A stretch of DNA of 26,140 bases from JBBTRP01 sp038065125 (GTDB lineage: Bacteria; Patescibacteriota; Patescibacteriia; JACQRZ01): assembly GCA_038065125.1 (NCBI GenBank), contig JBBTRP010000052.1, forward strand, positions 1-26,140, given 5' to 3'. The notes under the pieces were generated by a model. It searched no databases and was not told the DNA's origin. It saw only the letters and a program-made list of their open reading frames with translations. Below, piece by piece: positions 17,174 through 24,637 of this stretch. The position numbers and the translations under genes were made by a program. Position 1 is the first letter of the stretch. Each line of letters begins with the position of its first letter.

Positions 17174-18481
17174 TTAGTACGTTGCGAACGCTATTACCGT
17201 AATCGTGTCGGCGTACAAGTTGTCAGCCGGTGTGGTCGCAGTTACTGCCGCCTTCAGAACGAAATTCGCATAGGATCTGTATACTGCTCCAGACGATGTC
17301 CATACTGGCTGCAGTGAGTCCGTCAGCGTTTTGAAGCTCTCGCCAGTTGTTACCAGTCCATCTGTACTATCGTTTGTGCAGGTACCAGATGCTACGTTCT
17401 GAGAGAAGCTGAATGCTGCAGAGGCTGGCGTGACGCCACTCCCCGTACCGGTGCTGTTAGCATCGTCAATCAAACAGTACCCATATGCCTCGGTCGAAGT
17501 ATTGATACCTGATGTTAATGAACCAACATTAACAGTCGTCGAAACCCCAGCTCCTGTTTGCGCCGCTGCTGGAAATGCGCTTGTCCTGCCCAGTGCGGTG
17601 CTTGTCATCTGACCAAGCGCTGATCGCATCTGAACCGTCACTCCATTTACCGCATTCGAAGTGATTCTCGTACATAATATCGACCGAGTATTTACTACAC
17701 CATCTGCTCGGAGATCGTAAAAATTCATGGTCCCCACGCTCGAACCCGTAATTGCGGTTGTCGCAGTACATGCGGTCGTCTGCACATCAAAATCAGCTGT
17801 CATTGACGGCGTATTGGTCGCGTTTGCCAAAGGTTGATCGTCAGTAACGATCGCATACGCAAGCGCTCCACTATCGGCTGAGTTTGATATGGTCAAGTAC
17901 AGCTGCGTGCTCGTATTGGTCGTTGAAGCGGGATTTGTAAGCAAATCAACATCACTCGAATTAGATGTGTTATCCCCAATGCGAACCCGAACACAAGTAT
18001 TGATGGGGAGGGCAACAGTAGTCGGTTGATCGAGTGTGATAGTAAATCCACCCGATTGAACAGACGATGTAAACCCCCAGAAGTTTCCATCAGCAGTCGT
18101 TGCGGTTGTCGTGACTGGATTTCTTTCTGCGTACGTTCCTGTACAGGTATCAACGCTAGCATTCATGCCCGTACCAGTAGCGGTTGAGGTGGTAATGTCA
18201 ATATCTCGTGTTGTCGAAGCACCTGCCGCGAAAGTGAAATTTGACTGCCCCGCCGTTGAGGTTGTGAAACGAAGGTCTATTTGCCCCCCCACGGCAATGG
18301 CAGCAGGAAGCTGAAATGTGATCGTATGCTCACCGGACGTTGAGGTCTGCAAGCGCGCCATCACGTCGCGCATATAGAGCATCCCTGCGGCGTGCGCAGA
18401 GGAGCCTGCTCCAAGTACCGCCGTCCATATCGTGAGGAAGACGGAGAGCTTGGCCAGAAACCGAAATACTTTTTCTCTCAT
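17174..18481 (-). CDS. Secreted beta-rich surface protein, unknown function
   Basis: 435 aa from the ATG at 18481. The open frame reaches 18538, but the signal peptide MREKVFRFLAKLSVFLTIWT... (cut near AHA|AG, residue 31) fixes the start. The mature part is rich in Thr, Ser, Ala and Asn, with very few Lys, and has scattered Cys pairs that could form disulfides outside the cell. The N-terminal domain shows TITFQ..., DLRF and VRIGDNTS motifs resembling the N-terminal domain of the fibronectin III protein at 11658-16124. It ends YADTITVIAFATY with no membrane anchor or sorting motif, in the style of secreted envelope or fimbria-like beta domains. A major surface or S-layer-like component is possible but not shown. 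It is probably the first gene of the envelope operon. Confidence 0.75.
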   Translation of the reverse strand: MREKVFRFLAKLSVFLTIWTAVLGAGSSAHAAGMLYMRDVMARLQTSTSGEHTITFQLPAAIAVGGQIDLRFTTSTAGQSNFTFAAGASTTRDIDITTSTATGTGMNASVDTCTGTYAERNPVTTTATTADGNFWGFTSSVQSGGFTITLDQPTTVALPINTCVRVRIGDNTSNSSDVDLLTNPASTTNTSTQLYLTISNSADSGALAYAIVTDDQPLANATNTPSMTADFDVQTTACTATTAITGSSVGTMNFYDLRADGVVNTRSILCTRITSNAVNGVTVQMRSALGQMTSTALGRTSAFPAAAQTGAGVSTTVNVGSLTSGINTSTEAYGYCLIDDANSTGTGSGVTPASAAFSFSQNVASGTCTNDSTDGLVTTGESFKTLTDSLQPVWTSSGAVYRSYANFVLKAAVTATTPADNLYADTITVIAFATY

Positions 18482-18588
18482 AAAATTAAATTCATTAGTT
18501 GATATTTTTCTTATAAAACAGTTGAGTCTCGCGGTCACCCATGGTTCGACGACACGAGCGCTTGCGAGTTATTCACATTGTTAGACTA

Positions 18589-18599
18589 AGTATACCACA
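18589..18599 (-). promoter_or_regulatory. Extended -10 promoter for the envelope operon
   Basis: The minus strand reads TGTGGTATACT, identical in 10 of 11 bases to the element at 4940-4950. It sits in the spacer between the YraN-family gene and the secreted protein. The leader to the ATG at 18481 would be about 100 nt, unusually long for this window. A second, weaker TATAAG occurs near 18515 on the same strand. Confidence 0.55.
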
Positions 18600-18646
18600 T
18601 CCGTAAATATATTTTTAGGCTTAGTTATCCACAAAAAAGATATTGG

Positions 18647-19111
18647 TCAAATCTCCACCCTCATGAGCACTGCTGGGATGTGTAAAACTTCCGATGGCAG
18701 AGTGAGTCCACGAGTGTAAACGATACTCACGATATCAACCCGATACGCGGGTTCTGCGCGGAACCGCATGAGGTAGTGTCGAATCGCGCGCGCTATCCGC
18801 AGTTCCTTTGTAAAGGAGACCGACTCCTCGGGATATCCGAACGCAACCGACTTGCGCGTTTTAACCTCTACAAAAACAAGGTCGTGGTGATCGTTGGCTA
18901 TAATGTCGATCTCCCCGCCCTTGACTCGATAGTTTTTCTCAAGAATTCGAAACCCGTGTTTCGTGAGATACCTAGCTGCCTCTTGCTCACCTCTTACTCC
19001 AAGAGACTGGCTTAGCTCACCCGCGCGCTCTTCCTTTTTTGGGAAGATATTTTTCAAATTTTTCTTTCTGAACAATGCCAGAAATCTTTGGCGGCATCTC
19101 AACCAGCGCAT
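18647..19111 (-). CDS. YraN-family (UPF0102) nuclease-like protein
   Basis: The family signature is clear: RGEQEAARYLxxxGFxILxxNYR, then GGEIDIIA and LVFVEVKTR, the D-E-K arrangement of the restriction-endonuclease-like fold. This is followed by YRVDIVSIVY near the end. The family is near universal, but its role (DNA processing or recombination) is poorly defined. The conserved part begins around residue 38. The upstream 37 codons are basic and overlap the 3' end of the membrane-protein gene by 95 bp, so the true start may be a TTG inside this overlap (for example codon 19). No downstream ATG precedes the domain. Confidence 0.85.
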   Translation of the reverse strand: MRWLRCRQRFLALFRKKNLKNIFPKKEERAGELSQSLGVRGEQEAARYLTKHGFRILEKNYRVKGGEIDIIANDHHDLVFVEVKTRKSVAFGYPEESVSFTKELRIARAIRHYLMRFRAEPAYRVDIVSIVYTRGLTLPSEVLHIPAVLMRVEI

Positions 19112-19445
19112 ACCGCAGGATAAAATAAAGCCACACGACCAGGCCGATCACCCAAAATATCATCCACAGCCGTGATGAGAGGATCGGCAAGGCCTCATAC
19201 GCAAAAAAGGTCCACGCAATCCCGGAAAACCCCATGGTTAAAAGCATACTCTCGATTTTAAACAAAAGATTCTTCTCCGGAGCGGTCAGGTCTTTTTTAT
19301 AGTTAAAGTAAATGGTTCGCCCGAAAACCTTCAGAAGAATAAAAAAACCAAAAATTGATGCCCAAAAAATTGCGATCCGCAGACGCAGTGGTGACGGCTC
19401 AAGGTTGAGCCAGTAGAGAAGATCAAAAAAACGATTGATATCCAT
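19017..19445 (-). CDS. Three-helix membrane protein, unknown function
   Basis: 142 aa with three hydrophobic segments (about residues 22-42, 65-85 and 93-112), a charged loop (NYKKDLTAPEKN) and a basic C-terminal tail (KYLPKKGRARG). It has no recognised family or catalytic motif. Its 3' end overlaps the start region of the YraN-family gene, implying co-expression. No Shine-Dalgarno is seen before the ATG; the upstream region is AT-rich (TTTATAAG about 45 bp upstream could be a weak -10). Confidence 0.7.
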   Translation of the reverse strand: MDINRFFDLLYWLNLEPSPLRLRIAIFWASIFGFFILLKVFGRTIYFNYKKDLTAPEKNLLFKIESMLLTMGFSGIAWTFFAYEALPILSSRLWMIFWVIGLVVWLYFILRYALVEMPPKISGIVQKEKFEKYLPKKGRARG

Positions 19446-19521
19446 AATTAATTTGAAACCGTAGAAAAATGCTTATAAATTACCTGCCCTGGCAGTGATC
19501 GGCGGATGATACCCTCTTACA

Positions 19522-19576
19522 AATAATCACTGGATCCCTCGACTGTCGCTCGGGATGAGTCCAGTGAATCATTATT
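19522..19576. repeat. REP-like palindromic element
   Basis: Nested inverted arms: AATAAT/ATTATT (19522-19527, 19571-19576), TCACTGGA/TCCAGTGA (19527-19534, 19560-19567) and ATCCC/GGGAT (19534-19538, 19552-19556), around CTCGACTGTCGCTCG. The core CCCTCGAC..CGCTCGGGATGA resembles palindromes dispersed in many bacterial genomes. It lies between the methyltransferase stop and the membrane-protein start and might also weakly terminate transcription from the former. Confidence 0.55.
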
Positions 19577-19584
19577 CACCAGAC

Positions 19585-20145
19585 TCAATTTTTTCTGAAG
19601 ACTAGACACGTATGATATGCTCCGGGGTCAAACTCGTCAACAAATGTTGCGCCCGCCTTGATACCAAGCTCTTTGATTACAGAAGGGTCGATTCGCAGGT
19701 CGAGTGACGGACCGAGCGGCGAGGCGGCCTTCTTCCAATCCAGTACCGCGAGAATTGTACCTTGTTTAATAAAACGCAACGCCTCACTCAGGATTGCAGC
19801 GTGATCTTTGTTCTGAAACAAAACATTTGCTACAAGCGCCAGGTCGCATGACGCACTGGGAATTGAAGCCGCCCCAAGCTTTTCAAGGTCTGACCACACT
19901 AAATCAACATTAGTCACGTGCTGGAGGCGTAACTTGCTTTCCACCGTGTGAAGAACCGCTTTCTGAATGTCGACCGCGTACACATGGCCCGTCCGCCCAA
20001 CGAGTCGAGATGCAGGCGCAACAAAATGCCCTCCACCTCCACAACCGAGGTCGGCAACAATCATACCCTCTGCTATTCCAAGCCGGGTTAAAATTTTTTC
20101 AGCATCCAGAAGGGCTGTGCCGCCGCGAAGGATTGTTTCGGGCAT
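19585..20145 (-). CDS. SAM-dependent class I methyltransferase
   Basis: 186 aa, a short single-domain Rossmann methyltransferase. Motif I is IVADLGCGGGGHF (about residues 29-41), the acidic end of strand 2 is VYAVDI (about residue 60), and motif II is around LVWSDLEKL. A later LALVANVLFQNKDH matches the UbiE/Methyltransf_25/31 pattern. The substrate cannot be told. It lies directly after rnhB; the spacer is made of a heptamer tandem repeat, so the usual ribosome-binding region is replaced by TAACCTC units. Confidence 0.85.
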   Translation of the reverse strand: MPETILRGGTALLDAEKILTRLGIAEGMIVADLGCGGGGHFVAPASRLVGRTGHVYAVDIQKAVLHTVESKLRLQHVTNVDLVWSDLEKLGAASIPSASCDLALVANVLFQNKDHAAILSEALRFIKQGTILAVLDWKKAASPLGPSLDLRIDPSVIKELGIKAGATFVDEFDPGAYHTCLVFRKN

Positions 20146-20151
20146 GGGGAG

Positions 20152-20192
20152 AGGTTAGAGGTTAGAGGTTAGAGGTTAGAGGTTAGAGGTTA
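20152..20192. repeat. Tandem heptamer repeat, about 5.9 copies of AGGTTAG
   Basis: Perfect 7 bp units from 20152 to 20192 (TAACCTC on the gene strand) fill nearly the whole spacer between the rnhB stop codon, which lies inside the last unit (20190-20192), and the methyltransferase ATG at 20145. Such perfect arrays can gain or lose units by slippage, changing the spacing before the methyltransferase start. Confidence 0.9.
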
Positions 20193-20852
20193 TTTTATCA
20201 CACTCTCGTTGTTATGGTGTTCATAACTATTGGCTTCCGCCTCGCGGGCTGCAAGTATTTTTTTGATCGGGGCGAAGGAGCGACGGTGAATGGGGCAGGG
20301 GCCGTATTTGAGGAGGGCTTCGTAATGTGCTCGCGTACCGTATCCGACGTGGCGCTCAAAGCCGTACTGCGGATACTGCTCTGAAAGTGCGGTCATCATC
20401 TGATCACGTGCAACTTTTGCGATGATGGATGCCGCGGCAATTGTCTGATGAAGTCTATCCCCGTGAGGAATGAAATGGGCAGTAAGAAAAAAATTTTTTG
20501 GCCGTAGTCCGTCGATAAAAAAAGAAATTCCTTTCGAATTTTTTAACTTTTTTTTCATTGCCCCTACACACAATTCAAAAACTTTTTTGTTCGCCTCCTG
20601 AACACCTTTTTGACTCATCGTTTTCAAAGAAACTGATTTTATAACGAAAACCCCGTGCTCACGAATGAATTGGTCTGAACACATTTTTTGATTTTTTGTG
20701 AGAAGCTTTGAGTCCATCAGGCGAACCGACTTCGGAACAGAAATTTTTTTTGGAAAAAAAACCGCAGCTCCGACGATCGGACCAGCCCACGCACCGCGCC
20801 CAACCTCATCGATCCCGACCGAACGCTGATCAAGCTCAATCATCCCACTCAC
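20190..20852 (-). CDS. rnhB: Ribonuclease HII
   Basis: Cleaves the RNA strand of RNA-DNA hybrids and single ribonucleotides in DNA. All family motifs are present: GIDEVGRGAWAGP (Asp15, Glu16), LMDSKLL, FIDG (Asp near 113), HGDRLHQTIAAASIIAKVARD (Asp near 131) and the C-terminal GYGTRAHYEALLKYGPCPIHRRSF. So the DEDD catalytic set is complete. 220 aa is a normal length. It starts at GTG, overlapping the slipin stop (GTGA); an ATG at 20843 is an alternative. The last residues run into the heptamer repeat. It is translationally coupled to the SPFH gene. Confidence 0.95.
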   Translation of the reverse strand: MSGMIELDQRSVGIDEVGRGAWAGPIVGAAVFFPKKISVPKSVRLMDSKLLTKNQKMCSDQFIREHGVFVIKSVSLKTMSQKGVQEANKKVFELCVGAMKKKLKNSKGISFFIDGLRPKNFFLTAHFIPHGDRLHQTIAAASIIAKVARDQMMTALSEQYPQYGFERHVGYGTRAHYEALLKYGPCPIHRRSFAPIKKILAAREAEANSYEHHNNESVIK

Positions 20853-21601
20853 TGACTTTTTTTGGCAAACGACGCGATGCCCTCGAGTACCTCGATTGGC
20901 AGCGCAAAGATCGTCGCCTTGTCAGCGCCCTCAATCGTCGCCAGGGTTCGCAGAGTGAGTCCGCCCGGAATCGAAGTCAAATTCTGCGCCGCCTTTTTCA
21001 AGTTCTCCGACGCCGTCAGTTCTCCCTCAGCGCGGATGACGACCGCTCGACGCTCTCGCTCCGCCTCTGCCTGTTTAGCCATGAGACGCTTCATATCAGC
21101 CGGAAGCTCTATGTCCTGAATTTTAATCGAGTGAACTTTGATCCCCCATCCGCTCGTTTCCGCCTCCACGATTTTTTCTATCTCATCTGCAATCTTGTTC
21201 CGTTCAGTCAAAAGTGCGTCAAGCTCAACCCCGCCAATCACATCACGGAGCGCTGCCTGTGCGTACTGCGAGATCGCATAGACGTAATTCTGAACCCCAA
21301 GAAGGGCGTTTTCCGGCTTTTCTACGAGGAAATATACGACTCCGTTGATGTAAGCGGGCACGTTATCTCGTGTTATCACCTCCTGTTTTGGAATATCGAT
21401 GGTCGTCAGGCGCAAGTCGGCGCGTAAGAGCTTCTGGATCCCAGGAAAAATCCACGTAAGGCCAGGATTACGCGTACCTGAGTACTTTCCAAGCGTCAGG
21501 ATCACCCCGCGTTCATACTGATTGATCACCCGGAAACCTCGAGCGGCAAGAACGAGAACAACCACCACACCCCAAAAAATCACAGTTTCCATATGAAACA
21601 T
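20849..21601 (-). CDS. SPFH/band 7 (slipin-type stomatin-like) membrane protein
   Basis: 250 aa with an N-terminal membrane helix (TVIFWGVVVVLVLAARGFRV), the slipin start VINQYERGVILTLGKY, the core of the SPFH domain (DIPKQEVITRDNVPAYINGVVYF split over the domain), an ALRDVIGG segment, the GIKVHSIKIQDIELP motif, and a C-terminal charged coiled coil ending in LATIEGADKATIFALP. Such proteins oligomerise on the inner face of the membrane and organise microdomains, often with an NfeD-type partner; none is seen here. It may start at the ATG at 21601 or three codons later. Its TGA overlaps the rnhB GTG. Confidence 0.9.
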   Translation of the reverse strand: MFHMETVIFWGVVVVLVLAARGFRVINQYERGVILTLGKYSGTRNPGLTWIFPGIQKLLRADLRLTTIDIPKQEVITRDNVPAYINGVVYFLVEKPENALLGVQNYVYAISQYAQAALRDVIGGVELDALLTERNKIADEIEKIVEAETSGWGIKVHSIKIQDIELPADMKRLMAKQAEAERERRAVVIRAEGELTASENLKKAAQNLTSIPGGLTLRTLATIEGADKATIFALPIEVLEGIASFAKKSQ

Positions 21602-21624
21602 TGTTACAAATAAATAAGTTCTGC

Positions 21625-21730
21625 GAATTACGAAACTTCTTGAGGGCGTCCTGGGGGGTCAGATTTTTGCGAAGGGCAATTGGAGCGTATCTGACTCCCC
21701 AGGGCGTCCGAAGACGGGGTTTTGTAATTC
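21625..21730. repeat. Long imperfect inverted repeat next to the tRNA
   Basis: Arms of about 40 bp (21625-21664 and 21689-21730) begin and end with GAATTAC/GTAATTC and include GGGCGTCCTGGGGGGTCAGA paired with TCTGACTCCCCAGGGCGTCC. The loop is 24 bases. Mismatches in the aligned parts (four sites) would all be G-U pairs in a plus-strand RNA. It starts 24 bp from the slipin ATG and ends 8 bp from the tRNA 3' end. It could be a MITE-like element, a structured RNA or a terminator for the tRNA. Confidence 0.75.
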
Positions 21731-21738
21731 AACGAAAT

Positions 21739-21812
21739 TGGGCACACCTGGACTCGAACCAGGGACCTACGGCTTATAAGGCCGTCGCTCTTACCACCTG
21801 AGCTATGTGCCC
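21739..21812 (-). tRNA. tRNA-Ile with anticodon UAU
   Basis: A complete cloverleaf on the minus strand: acceptor GGGCACA/TGTGCCC with discriminator A, T8 A9, D arm GCTC/GAGC, anticodon stem ACGGC/GCCGT with loop CTTATAA, variable AGGTC, and T arm CCTGG TTCGAGT CCAGG. The middle of the loop is TAT, which reads AUA (isoleucine). CCA is not encoded. Features favouring IleRS charging include A73, A37, A38, C4-G69 and U12-A23. Most bacteria read AUA with a CAU anticodon modified to lysidine instead. Confidence 0.93.
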
Positions 21813-21826
21813 ATGGTCTACTGCTC

Positions 21827-21855
21827 ACCGTAAGCAATTTGATGTTTCGTGTCAA
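21827..21855 (-). promoter_or_regulatory. Probable promoter of the tRNA gene
   Basis: The minus strand has a perfect TTGACA (21855-21850), a 17 bp spacer and TACGGT (21832-21827), a weak -10. Transcription would start about 7 nt before the tRNA. It overlaps the divergent valS promoter. Confidence 0.45.
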
Positions 21856-21866
21856 AATTGTACACT
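21839..21866 (+). promoter_or_regulatory. Possible promoter of valS-tyrS
   Basis: TTGATG (21839-21844), a 16 bp spacer and TACACT (21861-21866). The start of transcription would be near 21873, with a leader of about 36 nt to the ATG at 21909. Both hexamers overlap the region used by the tRNA promoter on the other strand. Confidence 0.35.
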
Positions 21867-21908
21867 ACTACTAAAGAACCAGAAAATATCTGGCGTAGTT
21901 TGACTATT

Positions 21909-24629
21909 ATGGAACTACCAAAAATTTACTCGGCAAAGGATTACGAGGATCAGATTTACGAGCTGTGGGAGGCATCGGGATTTTTCAATCCTGACAACCT
22001 GCCGAAATCAAAAAAAGCTTTTTCCATCGCCATGCCGCCGCCCAACGCGACTGGCACGCTCCACATCGGTCATGCGATGATGCTCGTGCTGCAAGACCTC
22101 ATGATTCGATACCACCGGATGAAAGGCGAGCAAACACTCTGGCTTCCGGGCACCGACCACGCGTCAATTGCAACACAAAACAAAGTCGAGAAAATCCTTG
22201 AAAAAGAAGGACAAACGCGGCACTCACTCGGCAGGGAGGCCTTTCTTGAACGGATTAACGCCTACGTAGAGGAGTCCCGTGGCATTATTCGCGGTCAGAT
22301 CCGCAAATTGGGATCGAGCTGCGACTGGTCTCGCGAGCGATACACCCTTGATGAGGGGCTCTCGCGGGCCGTTTCTGAAATGTTCGTGCGCATGCACCAA
22401 GACAAGCTTCTCTACCGCGACTACCGCATTGTAAACTGGTGCCCTCGCTGCACATCGACCCTCGCTGACGACGAGGTTAAGCACCGAGAAGAGGCGGGAA
22501 AGCTTTATTTTATAAAGTATCCGATTCGAGGCACGAACGCCTCCATTACCGTTGCAACCACGCGACCGGAGACCATGCTGGGAGACGCTGCCGTCGCGGT
22601 TCACCCTGACGACATACGCTACAAGGAGTTTGTCGGCCAAGTGGCGGTTCTGCCTCTTGAGAACCGAGAAATTCCCGTGATCGCGGACAGTCATGTGGAA
22701 AAGGACTTTGGCTCCGGGGCGCTCAAGGTCACCCCGGCTCACGACCTCAACGACTTCAATTTGGGGAAAAAGTACCATCTCAAAACTCTTAAAATCTTTG
22801 ACGACTCCGGCAAAGTCGACCTTTCCGAGCTGCAAAAAGCGGGGGTCGACATCTCGCCAATCGCCTCCTATCAAGGCATGGATCGCTTTGCGGCGCGCGA
22901 GGTGATCGTTAAAGATCTCGAAAAAACCGGCGCTCTGGAAAAAATCGAGGAGCTCACTCACTCCGTCGGCATCTGCTATCGATGCGACACCGTCATCGAG
23001 CCATACATCTCGCTGCAGTGGTTTGTCAGTGTAGACACCAAAATCAAGCGCCACAACGCGTCTCTTAAAGAGCTCATGCTTGAGACGGTCGAGTCGGGAA
23101 AAACAGAGATCATCCCGAAACGTTTCGAGAAAACCTACTTCAACTGGATAACGAATTTGCGCGACTGGTGCGTCTCACGCCAAATCTGGTTTGGTCACCA
23201 ACTGCCGGTGTATTACTGCGAGAAGGGAAGCGGCGGCTGCGGAGAGACGATCGTTTCGGTCACACCACCAGCAGCGTGCTCAAAATGCTCGAATACGGCC
23301 TTGCGACGTGACCAAGACACCCTGGACACTTGGTTCTCGTCGGGATTGTGGACCTTCTCAACGCTTGGCTGGCCGAAAACCGCAACAGAGAAAGGTGGAA
23401 AAATCAAGAAAACAGGTGATCTTTTACGCTTTCATCCGACGTCGGTACTTGAGACGGGCTATGACATCATCTTTTTCTGGGTCGCGCGCATGATCCTGAT
23501 GTCGCGCTACGCGCTTGGGGAAGCGCCGTTCAAACAGGTGTATCTTCATGGCCTGGTGCTGGATCTCAACCGTAAAAAAATGAGCAAGTCGCACGAGGAG
23601 ACCCTCATCGATCCGCTCGATGTGATCCCTAAATACGGCACCGATGCCCTGCGTTTGAGCATGCTCGTCGGAGTCACCCCGGGAAACGATCTCCTCCTCA
23701 ACGAGGAGAAAATCGCAAGCTACCGGAATTTCGTCAATAAACTCTGGAATGTTAGTCGCTTCATTCTGGCACTGCCCGACGAGGAGACCTCAAAGAAAAA
23801 AACTAAAACACTTGCAGACGCGTGGATTTTATCTCGGCTTAATAGAACTATCGCAGAAGTAGCCGTGCTTTTGGAGTCGTCGCGCTTCTCACATGCAGCA
23901 GAAGAGCTTCGTGCATTTACGTGGGATGACCTTGCAGACTGGTATCTGGAAATTGCGAAAATCGAGGGGGGAAAGAAATGGATTCTCCTTGAAATCCTGG
24001 AGAAACTGGTCACGCTCTGGCACCCATTTGCCCCATTTGTGACCGAGGTTCTGTATCAGCAAATCCACCCGCTCTCTGAAATAAAGGGCGAAAAAAAGCA
24101 CTCACCTAAGCTTCTGATGGTGCACGAGTGGCCGACGGCAGAGAACAAAGGGGTCGTAAAGACGGCCGAGCGCGACTTTCATACGATCCGCTCACTTGTT
24201 CAGGCGATCAGGAACGCACGCGCCGAAAATGCGATCGCGGCAAGTCAAAAGATCCAAGCCGTGTTCTTCTCTCGTGACAAGGCACAGCTCCTCACCCAGA
24301 ACTCCCACTTACTCCAGTCCCTCTGTCGCCTTGATTTTATCACGGTTATGGAGAGCGGGGAGCGGCCGACCAACGCCCTCTTTCTAAAAGTAGAGGATAT
24401 CGAGGTCTACCTGCCCCTGGGAATGCTCAAAATTGAGGAGGAGCGAGCACGTTTGGGCGCAGAGATAGAACGCATCCGAATTTTTATGAAAATCATAACC
24501 ACGCGACTGGATGATATTCAGTTTACTCAAAAGGCGCCCGCCCACATCGTGCAGAAAGAGCGCGCAAAGCTTGCCGAGCACGAGGAGCACATCCGTAAAC
24601 TTGAAAAGCAGCAAAAAATTCTACGATAA
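21909..24629 (+). CDS. valS: Valyl-tRNA synthetase
   Basis: 906 aa class I synthetase. Signatures: PPPNATGTLHIGHAM (HIGH box), WCPRCTSTLADDEV, the editing (CP1) domain with TTRPETMLGD, WCVSRQIWFGHQLPVYY, DTLDTWFSSGLWTFSTLGWP (typical of ValRS), KKMSKS, an anticodon-binding helical domain, and a C-terminal coiled-coil arm (about the last 65 residues, LPLGMLKIEEERARL...). The frame is open from a GTG at 21849, but the ATG at 21909 (MELPKIYSAKDYEDQIYELW) matches the usual ValRS start. AUA codons occur in the gene, so the adjacent tRNA-Ile(UAU) serves it. No Shine-Dalgarno is visible. It is followed 8 bp later by tyrS, likely one transcript. Confidence 0.97.
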   Translation: MELPKIYSAKDYEDQIYELWEASGFFNPDNLPKSKKAFSIAMPPPNATGTLHIGHAMMLVLQDLMIRYHRMKGEQTLWLPGTDHASIATQNKVEKILEKEGQTRHSLGREAFLERINAYVEESRGIIRGQIRKLGSSCDWSRERYTLDEGLSRAVSEMFVRMHQDKLLYRDYRIVNWCPRCTSTLADDEVKHREEAGKLYFIKYPIRGTNASITVATTRPETMLGDAAVAVHPDDIRYKEFVGQVAVLPLENREIPVIADSHVEKDFGSGALKVTPAHDLNDFNLGKKYHLKTLKIFDDSGKVDLSELQKAGVDISPIASYQGMDRFAAREVIVKDLEKTGALEKIEELTHSVGICYRCDTVIEPYISLQWFVSVDTKIKRHNASLKELMLETVESGKTEIIPKRFEKTYFNWITNLRDWCVSRQIWFGHQLPVYYCEKGSGGCGETIVSVTPPAACSKCSNTALRRDQDTLDTWFSSGLWTFSTLGWPKTATEKGGKIKKTGDLLRFHPTSVLETGYDIIFFWVARMILMSRYALGEAPFKQVYLHGLVLDLNRKKMSKSHEETLIDPLDVIPKYGTDALRLSMLVGVTPGNDLLLNEEKIASYRNFVNKLWNVSRFILALPDEETSKKKTKTLADAWILSRLNRTIAEVAVLLESSRFSHAAEELRAFTWDDLADWYLEIAKIEGGKKWILLEILEKLVTLWHPFAPFVTEVLYQQIHPLSEIKGEKKHSPKLLMVHEWPTAENKGVVKTAERDFHTIRSLVQAIRNARAENAIAASQKIQAVFFSRDKAQLLTQNSHLLQSLCRLDFITVMESGERPTNALFLKVEDIEVYLPLGMLKIEEERARLGAEIERIRIFMKIITTRLDDIQFTQKAPAHIVQKERAKLAEHEEHIRKLEKQQKILR

Positions 24630-24637
24630 AAACCACT

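Noticed and set aside
20152..20192. CRISPR or telomere-like array
   Set aside because: The units are only 7 bp with no spacers, and they lie between two bacterial genes.
21628..21855. 75 aa minus-strand ORF
   Set aside because: It reads straight through the tRNA and the inverted repeat and has no protein-like features.
21849..21908. GTG start 20 codons upstream of valS
   Set aside because: It overlaps the predicted promoter, and the extra residues do not resemble ValRS, whereas MELPKIYSAKDYE does.
22224..23054. 276 aa minus-strand ORF inside valS
   Set aside because: It is antisense to highly conserved ValRS motifs; a shadow frame.
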